A DNA stretch of 64,000 nt from Staphylococcus sp. (GCA_023665865.1 JAMPDC010000001.1:26134-90133), one strand, 5' to 3'. Counted from the first letter of the stretch, positions 31,891-41,446 are shown. The notes: generated by a model from the sequence alone, not told the origin. Made by a program: numbers and translations.

Positions 31891-34011
31891 TCACAACCTA
31901 TCTATTTCATCTTGCCGAGCCGACTTGCCTTTATACTTACCTTTGGCAGAATTAAGCGTATATCTGACACTTAAAGATACTGATTGGGAACCGCCCTTGC
32001 GGTTTGAGGAATATTTCACTGTGTTAGTCTCCGTATCAAACGGTTGCCTCCACGTCCCAAACAAATCATTGGCAGAAAGTGTCAATCTCCAATTTCGCCA
32101 TGCTTTATTTAGAGTCAAAGATGCCTGCCATGTCCCATGAGTATATATTACCTCTTGGTTTCCTGTTCCCATGCAAAATATGTTGAAATAAGCGAATATT
32201 CCTCCAGGTATGTCAAACCGATTGTTCATTGAAAGTGTGTAAAGCGGCTTGTCATATTTTCTCTGTGGCGTTCCATACTTCAAATCTTGGATATAGAATA
32301 CTCCCTGTAATGTTGGATGCCAAAAGCTGAAATCTAATTGCTGAACGGCTACGACCTGAAATGATTTATAATTGGGTAGATTGATAGGTTTTGTGACGTT
32401 TACGCCTTTCTCAGTATCATAGTAATACACTGCACTTGGATTCCTCTCATTAATTTTAAATGAGCTTTGTAAATTGAATTTTCCATAAGACAGATTCAAT
32501 CCTATACGATGAACTAATGTGTTTTTCAACTCAGGATTTCCCGTCTCCCAAAGGGTTGGTGTGACATATATATAGTTATTATCCAACGATTGATAGCCCG
32601 GGCGATAAACAGATGCACGGTAAAACAGTGTTGTCCTTACTACGGAATTGAAAGAGACACCTATATTTGGAAGGAGGTTACCATATGAACGCGACAACCC
32701 TGGGTTCAAGATATTATCATGGCGATATTTGCTATCGGTAGATTCCCAGCGTATGCCACCATATAGATTCCAGTTCCTATCTGGTGTCCAGTCAAAACTG
32801 CCGAATACCGCATATAATGTTTGCTTTACATCATCAAGTCCCGACTTGAGAAAAGATGAATCATCGGATGATCGACTTGTGAAATTCTGGCTATTGGACG
32901 TATGTGATAGATCTGTACCAATCTCAACCGCTGTATTATGAATTTTTTTTGTGAGCACTACTTTTGTCGCCCATAGATCACTGACCGTACGGTTTCCATT
33001 ACGTACCCACCCTAATGATTCATTTTCCTCCACTGAAGATGTAGACGTTTTGGAAGAATTAAGATAGTCTGCATCAATTCGGAGACCTAAGTTGAGTGGC
33101 AACAGAAAATCTCCATACATATTGACATGGTGCATTGAACTCTGCGAGTTAAGCACTGTACATGATGATATCAACGGCATACCCTCACGGGCATCCGTCT
33201 CTGTAGTAGCGATATCAGAATAATGGCTTTCAGGTGTACGGTAAAACGAATATTTCACACCGACGGAATTCTTTCCGAAATCATAATTCACGCCTCCATC
33301 TGTGGAAAGCGAATAGCTCCGGCGTCTCGCATTGGAACGTGTCTGCGTATGGAATATCTCTTCAGGCTTTCCAGGCATAAAGAATTCCTCACAGTAATAG
33401 CGTTCCTGCTTGTATGCCGATGAACCGTATGAAAAATCTCCTAAGAAAGTAAATCCGCTCTCAGTATGATAATTCATCTGAATCTCTCCGGATGCAGACA
33501 GCATTTCGGACATCGTACCGCTGCCATCAGCAACAGCATGAAATCCTTCATTGAGTTTCTTTGTGCGGATCAATATCACAGACGATACATCTGTGCCATA
33601 TTTTGACGATGGATTTGTTATGATCTCCACCTCTTTTATATTCTCAGCCGATAGCATCGTCAATTCTGAAGGATTGCGGATAAGTCGGTTATCAATGTAG
33701 ATTTGTGGCTTACCATATCCTAAGACATCAATGTCTCCTTTTGATGAATCAATCATTGGCAACTGCTTTAGAGCTTCGGCTGCCGATCCGAGTTTTGCAA
33801 TAGGATTGCCGACCATAGACACCTTGATTCCGCGGCCTGTTGTCTTTACATACTTGCGGTTTGCACTGACAACAATCTCCTTCAACTCTTTTTCATATTT
33901 CACCGAGTCCGCCGGATGGATTGAATCGAAGTGTGCGACAGTAGATTGTGCTCTTAAACTACAAGCCGGATAGGCCACAATCAGAATCAGTATAAATCTG
34001 AAAATTTTCAT
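31891..34011 (-). CDS. Outer-membrane beta-barrel protein with TonB-receptor-like plug
   Basis: 706 residues with a signal peptide (FILILIVAYPACSLRAQS). Residues about 40-145 read as a plug domain (LKEIVVSANRKYVKT, then AEALKQLPMIDSSKGDI and ENIKEVEIITNPSSKYGTD), followed by a long barrel of the OMP_b-brl_3 group (YSFYRTPESHYSD, GGIRWESTDSKYR, NPELKNTLVHRIGLNLSY). There is no N-terminal carboxypeptidase-regulatory domain and no SusD partner, so this is not a SusC. Substrate unknown. A regulator gene with TPRs and an HTH lies upstream and is co-directional, 134 bases away. Confidence 0.88.
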   Translation of the reverse strand: MKIFRFILILIVAYPACSLRAQSTVAHFDSIHPADSVKYEKELKEIVVSANRKYVKTTGRGIKVSMVGNPIAKLGSAAEALKQLPMIDSSKGDIDVLGYGKPQIYIDNRLIRNPSELTMLSAENIKEVEIITNPSSKYGTDVSSVILIRTKKLNEGFHAVADGSGTMSEMLSASGEIQMNYHTESGFTFLGDFSYGSSAYKQERYYCEEFFMPGKPEEIFHTQTRSNARRRSYSLSTDGGVNYDFGKNSVGVKYSFYRTPESHYSDIATTETDAREGMPLISSCTVLNSQSSMHHVNMYGDFLLPLNLGLRIDADYLNSSKTSTSSVEENESLGWVRNGNRTVSDLWATKVVLTKKIHNTAVEIGTDLSHTSNSQNFTSRSSDDSSFLKSGLDDVKQTLYAVFGSFDWTPDRNWNLYGGIRWESTDSKYRHDNILNPGLSRSYGNLLPNIGVSFNSVVRTTLFYRASVYRPGYQSLDNNYIYVTPTLWETGNPELKNTLVHRIGLNLSYGKFNLQSSFKINERNPSAVYYYDTEKGVNVTKPINLPNYKSFQVVAVQQLDFSFWHPTLQGVFYIQDLKYGTPQRKYDKPLYTLSMNNRFDIPGGIFAYFNIFCMGTGNQEVIYTHGTWQASLTLNKAWRNWRLTLSANDLFGTWRQPFDTETNTVKYSSNRKGGSQSVSLSVRYTLNSAKGKYKGKSARQDEIDRL

Positions 34012-34049
34012 AATTCGGGTTCTTTTGAGTTTCTAAAATTTTGATGCTG

Positions 34050-34057
34050 CAAAAGTA
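34050..34057 (-). promoter_or_regulatory. -7 box for the beta-barrel gene
   Basis: Minus-strand TACTTTTG (34057-34050) fits TAnnTTTG; it lies 39 bases before the ATG at 34011. No good -33 element, as expected for a regulated promoter. Confidence 0.5.
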
Positions 34058-34145
34058 GCTCTCAAAAGATAATTGCCCGAATATCAAGCAGGACAATACC
34101 GTGACAATGGCATGATGTCACGCTTTTGTCCCAAAACAAGTCCGA

Positions 34146-35537
34146 CTATTTGAAGAAGAATACGAAAATGTCTTCCGGCAATTTTTGCTTGACCCGACTT
34201 TTTCGACGACGCACTGCTTCTTCTGAAGCTCCCATTATTGCCGAAATAACCTCCTTAGAGCATCCGCAATAAAACATTGAACACAACAGACAGTCATCAC
34301 CGGTCATGAGCGGGAAGGCTTGACGTAGACTGGAACAAGAATCCGCAAATCTACCTATTATTTCTGAAGACAGATATTTAATCTCCTGCTTATTTTCCGT
34401 ATCAAAATTACGGATGAAATTCAATTTTTTAAGGAGTTCGTATTGTGGCTGAATTTTAAGCATCTCCATAGACAGTCTGAACTTATCCATGATGAGCGAT
34501 TGTATGGCATCTCCGGCAGTACATTCGATTAAAGACATCTCATGTTCTTCTTTCGGCTGCAATTCTGACAATCTCACATTAAGCGCTGCAATTTTATTAG
34601 TCAATGAAACTTGCCTACGTTTCAACCTTAGATTTTTCAATACAAAAAACATGATTATTGCAATAATAAAGAGAGTCCCCAGCGAATAAAAGAGGAGGGT
34701 GTTGAATCTTGTCCGCTCCTTCTCCATATTTTGCTTATAAGTATCCTCTATCCGCTCAATTCGGTTTGCACCGTCAATATTTTTTATCGAATCTGAAAAT
34801 TGTTGTATTGAATCTTTATATGCCAATGCACCTTTATAATCTCCAAGTTCATACAGGATAGTATATATGTGCTCCGAGCGGCTCAATTTCCCGACAATCG
34901 AACAGGAATCGGTTGGGATGGATTTGAATCCGGTCAATGCCGTTTCAAGATTGCCTTCTGCCAACCATAGCTCACATTGAGTAAAAGCTATTTGCTGAAC
35001 CATCGGGCTCTTGCTACCGATCAATCCGTATGCTCTGTCAAGCGCAGATTGTGCATTGTCGAAATCCCGGGCATAAATATATCCTTGGGCGAGTTTTTCA
35101 AGAGCCTGTGGCAGCAACGTGGGCTCACTATTCTCCGCAAGTACAATGACACTTCGATATATATCTATAACCTCATCAACAGTATTGTTACACAAACCAA
35201 GATTAAAAGTATTCTGGATGATACGAGAGGTATCACCCATTTGTTTAGAGTAACCCAACGCTTTCTTTAACGAAATCTTAGCCTTATCCATTACCCTCAG
35301 CTCAAGGTAGTTCATCCCTTTTAGCCTTTCAAGATACTCCCTATCTGAGAGAGGGGAATCATCAGTGAGTTGAGCCTCTGCTTTCAAGAGCTCTGACTGA
35401 GCGGAATCATACTCTCTGTTAATAATTTTCTCATTAGCGGCATCAAGTGCAAACCGAATATCAGAGCAATGGGAACAAGACACAAACATCAGAAATATGA
35501 TTATGGCACCAAGCTTTATTCCCAAACTTGATTTCAT
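34146..35537 (-). CDS. Membrane-bound TPR regulator with C-terminal HTH
   Basis: 463 residues from ATG 35537. The N-terminus LGAIIIFLMFVSC is a signal peptide or lipobox-like segment; TPR-like helices follow (residues about 30-260: YDSAQSELLKAEAQL, ARDFDNAQSALDRAYGLI). One membrane segment at about 278-303 (FYSLGTLFIIAIIMFFVL), then a coiled coil and a C-terminal domain with CGCSKEVISAIMGASEEAVRRRKSRVKQKL, an HTH of the LuxR/sigma-4 type. This layout (periplasmic TPR sensor, cytoplasmic HTH) occurs in Bacteroidales one-component regulators. The start at 35705 would run into the ClC gene and is rejected. Likely controls the adjacent barrel gene. Confidence 0.8.
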   Translation of the reverse strand: MKSSLGIKLGAIIIFLMFVSCSHCSDIRFALDAANEKIINREYDSAQSELLKAEAQLTDDSPLSDREYLERLKGMNYLELRVMDKAKISLKKALGYSKQMGDTSRIIQNTFNLGLCNNTVDEVIDIYRSVIVLAENSEPTLLPQALEKLAQGYIYARDFDNAQSALDRAYGLIGSKSPMVQQIAFTQCELWLAEGNLETALTGFKSIPTDSCSIVGKLSRSEHIYTILYELGDYKGALAYKDSIQQFSDSIKNIDGANRIERIEDTYKQNMEKERTRFNTLLFYSLGTLFIIAIIMFFVLKNLRLKRRQVSLTNKIAALNVRLSELQPKEEHEMSLIECTAGDAIQSLIMDKFRLSMEMLKIQPQYELLKKLNFIRNFDTENKQEIKYLSSEIIGRFADSCSSLRQAFPLMTGDDCLLCSMFYCGCSKEVISAIMGASEEAVRRRKSRVKQKLPEDIFVFFFK

Positions 35538-35577
35538 CTTATATCCCAAGTTCCACATTGTGTCTGATCTTATTATC

Positions 35578-37380
35578 CTAATCCTCTGAATAATGGCGGA
35601 GCACACGACGGTAGGAGTTAAAGATCTTTGATTTCGAGACGAAGCCCACATAGCGACCGTTGTCGACCACCGGAAGATTCCAGGCCCCGGTATCGTCGAA
35701 CGCATTCATGACACTCTCCATGCTCTGTCCGACGTCTACAACTGCCGGTGGCAGTGACATGAACTGATTGACAAACATTCGCTTATAGAGGTCGGGGCGG
35801 AACATGATGTTGCGTATCTCATCAAGCAACACAACTCCGAGGAGGGCCCCGTTTGCATCCACAACAGGAAAGAGATTGCGCGACGATCGGGAAATGGCGC
35901 CCACCATCTCCTTCAGATTCATATCAGGTCTGACTGACACGAAATCTGTCTCTATGACATTGTCAATCTTTAGCAGAGTGAGCACCGCCTTGTCCTTATG
36001 GTGAGTGATTAGTTTCCCTTCATGGGCAAGACGCATGGTATAGATGCTATAAGGCTCAAAGAATTTTATTGTCCCATAGGATATCGCCGACACGATGAGC
36101 AACGGTAGGAAGAGATCATAGCCCCCGGTCAACTCAGCCGTAAGGAAGATGCCCATCAGCGGTGCGTGCATGACACCCGACATGACACCGGCCATTCCCA
36201 TAAGTGCAAAATTTTTGGTCGACAGATCAAGCCCGAACACTGTATTGAGAAAGTAGGCGAAGAAAAAACCGGCCATACAACCTACATAGAGCGATGGAGC
36301 AAAAGTACCGCCGCAACCGCCACCCCCGTTTGTCGAGGCTGTAGCAAATGATTTCAGAAGCACAAGCGCTGCGATAAAGGCAAGGATCCACCATACGGAA
36401 TCTCGGTCTTTGTAGAAAATAGAGCTATCGACGATCGACTCGGTTTTGCCATTGAGTAGTTCAGTGATCGATGTATAGCCCTCGCCATAAAGCGGAGGGA
36501 ACAGAAAGACAAGCAGGGCGACTATCGACCCTCCGACAAGCACTTTACGCCATGGAGAGCTCAGACGGCGAAACAGGCCTTCCATCATGTTCATCGAACG
36601 GGTGAAATAGAGCGAGACAAAGCCAAGAAAAAGACCGAGAAGAATGACAAAGGGGATTCTTGCGGTCACAAATGGCTCGCTCTGCACGAAGAAAAATTCC
36701 ACATCGTAGCCGGTAAAGACATAGGCCACAGTCGCCGCCGTGATAGAGGCAATCAGTAGCGGCATGACTGAGACAGTCGTCAGATCAAGCATCAGGACTT
36801 CAAGGGTGAAAAGCATTCCGGCAATCGGAGCCTTGAAAATGCCGGCTATACCTGCCGCCGCGCCACATCCTACGAGAATCATGAGGATGCGGGGAGACAT
36901 GCGGAACACCCGACCTAAATTTGAACCTATGGCAGCACCTGTATAGACTATCGGACCCTCTGCTCCGACTGATCCGCCGAAACCGATGGTGATTGAGCTG
37001 GCTATGACCGAGGTATACATGTTGTGCTTCTTCAGACGTGATTTATTCTGCGAAATGGCATAGAGCACACGCGTGACACCATGCGAGATATTGTCACGCA
37101 CGATATATTTCACATAGAGCATCGTCAAAAGGATACCGACCACGGGGTAGACAAGGAACAGATAGCTACCCTCATCAATATTGATATGCGAGGTGAGAAC
37201 TGAGCTTATGAGATGGATCAATGTCTTAAGCACAAGTGCAGCGACTCCGGCCACAATCCCGACCAATAGGGCGAGGATGATGACAAAGGTCTTTTCCTTG
37301 ATGTGGCGCTCACGCCACACGAGGAGTGCCATGAAACCATTGTGAAGACTACTGCTTATGTTGTTGAATGTTTCTGTCAT
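35578..37380 (-). CDS. ClC-family chloride channel/transporter with CBS domains
   Basis: 600 residues. Membrane core of about 430 residues with the signature loops GFGGSVGAEGPIVYTG (containing the gating-type Glu) and GGGGCGGTFAPSLYVG. The C-terminal about 150 residues hold two CBS domains (VIETDFVSVRPDMNLKEMV, then LLDEIRNIMFRPDL and SMESVMNAFDDTGAWNLPVV), which usually bind adenine nucleotides. Could be a Cl-/H+ exchanger or channel; a proton glutamate cannot be confirmed by eye. It follows the sugar-transferase gene by 12 bases. Confidence 0.93.
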   Translation of the reverse strand: MTETFNNISSSLHNGFMALLVWRERHIKEKTFVIILALLVGIVAGVAALVLKTLIHLISSVLTSHINIDEGSYLFLVYPVVGILLTMLYVKYIVRDNISHGVTRVLYAISQNKSRLKKHNMYTSVIASSITIGFGGSVGAEGPIVYTGAAIGSNLGRVFRMSPRILMILVGCGAAAGIAGIFKAPIAGMLFTLEVLMLDLTTVSVMPLLIASITAATVAYVFTGYDVEFFFVQSEPFVTARIPFVILLGLFLGFVSLYFTRSMNMMEGLFRRLSSPWRKVLVGGSIVALLVFLFPPLYGEGYTSITELLNGKTESIVDSSIFYKDRDSVWWILAFIAALVLLKSFATASTNGGGGCGGTFAPSLYVGCMAGFFFAYFLNTVFGLDLSTKNFALMGMAGVMSGVMHAPLMGIFLTAELTGGYDLFLPLLIVSAISYGTIKFFEPYSIYTMRLAHEGKLITHHKDKAVLTLLKIDNVIETDFVSVRPDMNLKEMVGAISRSSRNLFPVVDANGALLGVVLLDEIRNIMFRPDLYKRMFVNQFMSLPPAVVDVGQSMESVMNAFDDTGAWNLPVVDNGRYVGFVSKSKIFNSYRRVLRHYSED

Positions 37381-37392
37381 TGCCTGTGTATG

Positions 37393-38799
37393 TTATTTAC
37401 CCTCGCCTCTGACAATCGTGCGCACCGTATAGAACACGATTTTGATATCGAGCGAGATGGATATGTTCTGAATATATAGGAGGTCATATTTAAGACGGGC
37501 GACCATGTCATCGACAGTCGAGGCATAGCCGAATTTCACCATACCGAGCGATGTCAGTCCCGGCCTCACCTGATGGAGCAGAGTGCAGTGCGGGGCAGCG
37601 GCATGGAGTTTCGTCAGATAGTATTCACGTTCGGGGCGCGGCCCGACAAGCGACATGTCGCCGATGAGGACATTCCACAGATTTGGGAGCTCATCAAGTC
37701 TATATTTGCGCATGACACGTCCGACGGCAGTCACCCTCGGATCGTCGGTTTTGGAAAGAGAGGGCCCTGAAGCCTCAGCCTCCGGAATCATTGTCCGCAA
37801 TTTATGGATCATGAATGGTTTGCGATGATAGCCGACTCGCTCCTGCGAGAAAAACACCGGTCCCGGCGACTTCAACTTGATGATGACAGCAAGGACTGCA
37901 ATCACAGGTGCAACTATGACAAGCCCTAGGAATGACCCGCAGACATCTACCGCACGCTTCATCGCAACGACCGAATCGGAGAGCGTCGAGCGGGATATAT
38001 CAACGAGAGGCTCGGAGAGAAGATTGTCGTAGGTGACTTTTGACAGGAGAAGCATAAAGTCATCGGGACTGACATAGATCGGACAATCAAGGGGATAAAG
38101 ATTGCCGAGCACACGCATGCAATGCGAGGGATTGTCAGCGGCAAACGCTATCATAAACGATGTAGCCCCACAGTCTTTCAATTTATTTCTCAGCGCACCT
38201 TTCGAAAGCATCACAGTCAACGAGTCGCCATCAGCATCAGTCGGCACAAGCATCATTCCGGCAATTTTTTTGTGGCTGAGGCGCATCACCCTTTCGAGTG
38301 CGCCGGCAGTCTCAGCCTTATCTGTCAGAAGGAGCACACGCTCTTGCCCGGATTTCCGGCCACGCGAGATGAATATCGACGTCAGTAGAAGACGGACGAG
38401 ATAGACAGGGACAAAAAGGCAAAGGAAAAAGATGAGCAATATCTCGTAGTTCCACACTCGCCGTGGCAACACATCGTTGAGCAATACAACCATGAAGAAG
38501 ATAAACGAACCTATAGCTACACTAACGACTGTAGTAAGAAACTCCTTGACCCTCGACTTGGAACTGACGTTGACATAGTAGCCCGACAGATAGTAGAGAA
38601 GCAACATGAATACCGGAAAGATCACCACTGTCAGCTTGAAACCAGGAGAACCGAAAAAATCCGTCATTGCAGCGAAGCGCATGCGGATATCGGGCACGAC
38701 AAAAAACCTCACAAGCGTGAAAAGCACCACGCCGACTATTGTTGAGAGATAGTCGGCGACGACATAAGATGTACGTAGTGTCCGCTCACTGGTTTTCAT
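37393..38799 (-). CDS. Undecaprenyl-phosphate sugar-1-phosphate transferase (polyprenyl glycosylphosphotransferase)
   Basis: 468 residues. Four or five N-terminal membrane segments (VVLFTLVRFFVV, LTVVIFPVFMLLLYYLSGYY, FLTTVVSVAIGSFIFFMVVL, YEILLIFFLCLFVPVYLV), a linker that may be a degenerate Rossmann domain, then a membrane segment (SFLGLVIVAPVIAVLAVII) and the bacterial sugar-transferase domain: SPGPVFFSQERVGYHRKPF, IHKLRTM and the catalytic stretch YRLDELPNLWNVLIGDMSLVGPRPE (split by helices). It starts exopolysaccharide or capsule repeat synthesis on the lipid carrier. It sits between tsaC and the ClC gene, away from the export cluster at 52-61 kb. Confidence 0.92.
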   Translation of the reverse strand: MKTSERTLRTSYVVADYLSTIVGVVLFTLVRFFVVPDIRMRFAAMTDFFGSPGFKLTVVIFPVFMLLLYYLSGYYVNVSSKSRVKEFLTTVVSVAIGSFIFFMVVLLNDVLPRRVWNYEILLIFFLCLFVPVYLVRLLLTSIFISRGRKSGQERVLLLTDKAETAGALERVMRLSHKKIAGMMLVPTDADGDSLTVMLSKGALRNKLKDCGATSFMIAFAADNPSHCMRVLGNLYPLDCPIYVSPDDFMLLLSKVTYDNLLSEPLVDISRSTLSDSVVAMKRAVDVCGSFLGLVIVAPVIAVLAVIIKLKSPGPVFFSQERVGYHRKPFMIHKLRTMIPEAEASGPSLSKTDDPRVTAVGRVMRKYRLDELPNLWNVLIGDMSLVGPRPEREYYLTKLHAAAPHCTLLHQVRPGLTSLGMVKFGYASTVDDMVARLKYDLLYIQNISISLDIKIVFYTVRTIVRGEGK

Positions 38800-38803
38800 C
38801 GTT

Positions 38804-39373
38804 TCAGGGTCGGAGGACAGTTGTTGATCCGTCAGGATTTATTTTAACCACACGCGACGGGAGCGAGCGTGACATGTCGTCGCGCCGCGACTCCACCACA
38901 TAGTCGACAGCTTCGAGAATATCAGGAGATATTTCTGAAAACAGAGCAGGCGCAGGCTCGCCGCTGATATTGGCCGATGTCGACACCAACGGACGGCCCA
39001 ACCCACGGCAGATAGCCGACGAGACTCTCTCACGTGTCAGGCGCATACCGACGCTTCCGTCAGAAGCAAGCAGATTGTGGGCAAGACCATGACCACCCGG
39101 GTAGACGACTGTCACCGGTCTATCCGTAGATCCGATAATCCCTTCTGCCACATCAACCGTCACATCACTATATATACCAATATCGTTAATATCCGCTACA
39201 AGAGTGATGAGAGCCTTTGAATCAGCACGTCGTTTGATCTCAAACACACGCCTGACCGCTTCCGGGTCAGTGGCATCGCAACCTATTCCCCAGACTGTAT
39301 CTGTAGGATATAGGATTGTCGCACCTCTTCGGAGGGCATCGACTGCAAACTGTATGTCTTGTTCAAATGTCAT
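38804..39373 (-). CDS. tsaC: Threonylcarbamoyl-AMP synthase
   Basis: 189 residues, the short form without the Sua5 tail. YrdC-fold motifs: ILYPTDTVWGIGCDATDPEAV, FEIKRRADSKALI and PLVSTSANISGEPAP. Makes threonylcarbamoyl-adenylate from Thr, bicarbonate and ATP for tRNA t6A modification. It precedes the sugar-transferase gene by four bases and is divergent from asnA. Confidence 0.93.
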   Translation of the reverse strand: MTFEQDIQFAVDALRRGATILYPTDTVWGIGCDATDPEAVRRVFEIKRRADSKALITLVADINDIGIYSDVTVDVAEGIIGSTDRPVTVVYPGGHGLAHNLLASDGSVGMRLTRERVSSAICRGLGRPLVSTSANISGEPAPALFSEISPDILEAVDYVVESRRDDMSRSLPSRVVKINPDGSTTVLRP

Positions 39374-39400
39374 CTTAATCTAATGATCGGTTCTGCTATG

Positions 39401-39408
39401 CAAATTTA
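39401..39408 (-). promoter_or_regulatory. -7 box of tsaC
   Basis: Minus-strand TAAATTTG (39408-39401), 27 bases before the ATG at 39373. Confidence 0.5.
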
Positions 39409-39535
39409 ATCTATTTATTTTTAAATCGGTCATTCCAAACATCGAATTATTCCCGCCCAAAATAAACACAGGCACAATAAATAGTGCAAATCAGTATCAT
39501 TTTGACAGAAAAATACCAAATTTAATTTCATTTTG

Positions 39536-39567
39536 TTTGTTTATTACAGCTTTAGTCTATATCTTTG
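39536..39567 (+). promoter_or_regulatory. Promoter of asnA
   Basis: TTTG (39536-39539), 20-base spacer and TATCTTTG (39560-39567). The predicted transcript start near 39574 excludes the ATG at 39565 and supports the start at 39607. Confidence 0.75.
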
Positions 39568-39606
39568 CCAAAAATAAATAATTTATCAAAAGAAACATCT
39601 ATTGTC

Positions 39607-40641
39607 ATGCCTCTGATCATCCCATCCAAATATCACCGCAAGCTACTACCCGAGACTACTGAAGTGGCCATCAAAATGGTCAAAGACGCTTTCCAGACCA
39701 CCCTTGCCCGAGAATTGCGTCTCCGCCGCGTCACCGCCCCACTCTTTCTCCTGACAGGTACAGGTCTCAACGACAACCTCAACGGCGTGGAGCAAGCTGT
39801 CTCTTTTTCAATCGACGCAATGGGTGGCCGCACCGCGGAAGTTGTACACTCACTTGCAAAATGGAAACGATATAAGCTCGGCGCCTACGACATCGCTCCC
39901 GGCTATGGACTCTATACCGACATGAATGCCATCAGAACTTTTGAAGATCTCGACAACATCCACTCGCTATATGTCGACCAATGGGACTGGGAAAAAACCA
40001 TACGCAAGGAAGACCGCAACCTCGGCTACCTGAAAGAAACTGTCAGAACGATCTACCGCACCCTGCTCGAAGTCGAACAGATGGTGTTCGATCGCTTCCC
40101 TCACATCACTCCGGTATTGCCACAAGAAATCACCTTTGTCCACGCAGAGGAACTTGCACGCGAATATCCCGGACTATCCCCTAAGGAGCGGGAAGCGGCA
40201 GTGGCTAAAAAATATGGAGCGGTATTCATCATCGGCATCGGCGCGCCTATCGACGGCGGCGAACCTCACGACGGACGCTCACCGGACTATGACGACTGGG
40301 TCACTATCAATGAAGATGGTTACCATGGTCTAAACGGTGATATAATTCTCTGGGACCATGTGCTCGACATCCCGTTTGAAATCTCGTCTATGGGTATAAG
40401 GGTAAGCCCCGAGTCGCTTGTCGAACAGCTTACTATCCGCGGATGTACCGAGCGCGCAGACCTCCCCTTCCACCGCATGCTGCTTGAAGGCAAACTACCC
40501 TATTCAATCGGTGGTGGCATCGGGCAAAGCCGACTCTGCATGTTCCTCCTCCACAAAGCACATATCGGCGAAGTCCAGGCATCAATCTGGCCTGAGGATC
40601 AGATCAGGCAATGCGCCGAAGCCGGTATTGAGCTTCTCTGA
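39607..40641 (+). CDS. asnA: Aspartate-ammonia ligase (asparagine synthetase A)
   Basis: 344 residues from ATG 39607, the only start downstream of the promoter; it gives the usual N-terminus with IIPSKYHRKLLPETTEVAI. Class II aminoacyl-tRNA-synthetase-like fold; family phrases include APLFLLTGTGLNDNLNG, SLYVDQWDWEKTI and YSIGGGIGQSRLCMFLL (motif 3). Converts Asp, NH4+ and ATP to Asn. Length matches the family (about 330-345). Monocistronic, with a large palindrome following. Confidence 0.95.
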   Translation: MPLIIPSKYHRKLLPETTEVAIKMVKDAFQTTLARELRLRRVTAPLFLLTGTGLNDNLNGVEQAVSFSIDAMGGRTAEVVHSLAKWKRYKLGAYDIAPGYGLYTDMNAIRTFEDLDNIHSLYVDQWDWEKTIRKEDRNLGYLKETVRTIYRTLLEVEQMVFDRFPHITPVLPQEITFVHAEELAREYPGLSPKEREAAVAKKYGAVFIIGIGAPIDGGEPHDGRSPDYDDWVTINEDGYHGLNGDIILWDHVLDIPFEISSMGIRVSPESLVEQLTIRGCTERADLPFHRMLLEGKLPYSIGGGIGQSRLCMFLLHKAHIGEVQASIWPEDQIRQCAEAGIELL

Positions 40642-40688
40642 CCGCATATAGATTCATTGATTATTATTTTATAATTTGGTTTATCAAA

Positions 40689-40797
40689 GAGTTTAAAGTT
40701 CCGGGCCATTGGATTGATCATAACTGGGGAGGGCAACCATACCTCCGGCCATTTTAAACCGGTGGCACAGTTGCCCGGGTCCCGGGACTTTAAACTC
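40689..40797. repeat. 109-bp imperfect palindromic element after asnA
   Basis: GAGTTTAAAGTTCCGGG (40689-40705) pairs with CCCGGGACTTTAAACTC (40781-40797): 17 bp with one mismatch. The 75-base interior has its own arms, GGGCAAC (40731-40737) with GTTGCCC (40771-40777), and an ACC/GGT stem inside. A T8 run begins eight bases past the right arm (40805-40812), so it can end asnA transcription, but it is much larger than a normal terminator. Confidence 0.75.
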
Positions 40798-40810
40798 TAC
40801 GATATTTTTT

Positions 40811-40840
40811 TTGCAGTAAAAAAATTAATATATATCTTTG
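40811..40840 (+). promoter_or_regulatory. Promoter of the small lipoprotein gene
   Basis: TTG (40811-40813), 19-base spacer and TATCTTTG (40833-40840). Transcript start near 40847 fits the ATG at 40871. Confidence 0.7.
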
Positions 40841-40870
40841 CATCAAACAACCAATTTCTCCTACCATCAC

Positions 40871-41365
40871 ATGAATCTCCTCTACAAATTACCTCTACTG
40901 ACAATTCTGTCACTCCTCCTGTCAGTATTGACGCTCACCTCCTGTGACCCGGATGCTGAATACACATTTGTCATCGACAACAATTCATCGTCGGAAGTCA
41001 AACTTGAGTTTGACACCACCTCTACCAATACTCCTGAAATAAATCCTTACGCAAAAATTGTGATTTCCGGAGAAGTAAAGAAAAAAGATTGGCGGACACG
41101 GATCCCATTGGAGCCTATTGAGATCCTTAAGCCCCAAGAATCTGCAAGTTTCATATATTATGTGCCGGTAACTAACCGAATCCAGGACAATCCCGAAGAT
41201 GATGGAGTCATCCCGCTATGGAATCCCGAATCCAGACTTATAGCTATTTATGTAGATGACGAGGAACTCCCCGTCGACATCTGGCGCAACAGAAACAACT
41301 GGCGTCGCCAAAACTCATCGCGCTTCATGGGAGCAGCTGCAAGCTTCATACTCTCTATCGAATGA
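40871..41365 (+). CDS. Small lipoprotein, unknown function
   Basis: 164 residues from ATG 40871 (the ATG at 40838 lies inside the promoter). Signal peptide ending in the lipobox LTLTSC. The mature part is beta-rich with an SSSEVKLEFDTT strand and a VISGEVKKKDWRTRIPLEPI segment; residues near the C-terminus (WRRQNSSRFMGAAASFILSIE) look like a small beta domain's final strand. I do not recognise the family. Stands alone between asnA and dnaK. Confidence 0.8.
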   Translation: MNLLYKLPLLTILSLLLSVLTLTSCDPDAEYTFVIDNNSSSEVKLEFDTTSTNTPEINPYAKIVISGEVKKKDWRTRIPLEPIEILKPQESASFIYYVPVTNRIQDNPEDDGVIPLWNPESRLIAIYVDDEELPVDIWRNRNNWRRQNSSRFMGAAASFILSIE

Positions 41366-41412
41366 CGACACACCTTCGCACCACGCTTCCATCCCCCCTG
41401 TTTCAACCGATT

Positions 41413-41446
41413 TTGCACTTACTGACATGCCATGTCAGTAAATTTG
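41413..41446 (+). promoter_or_regulatory. dnaK: Candidate dnaK promoter with overlapping palindromic operator
   Basis: TTG (41413-41415), 23-base spacer and TAAATTTG (41439-41446). The spacer contains ACTGACATG-C-CATGTCAGT (41421-41439), a perfect 9-bp-arm palindrome that ends on the first base of the -7 box, ideal for a repressor. It does not match the CIRCE consensus. A second short palindrome GTCATGAC follows at 41446-41453. The spacer is longer than usual, so the -33 call is weak. Confidence 0.5.
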
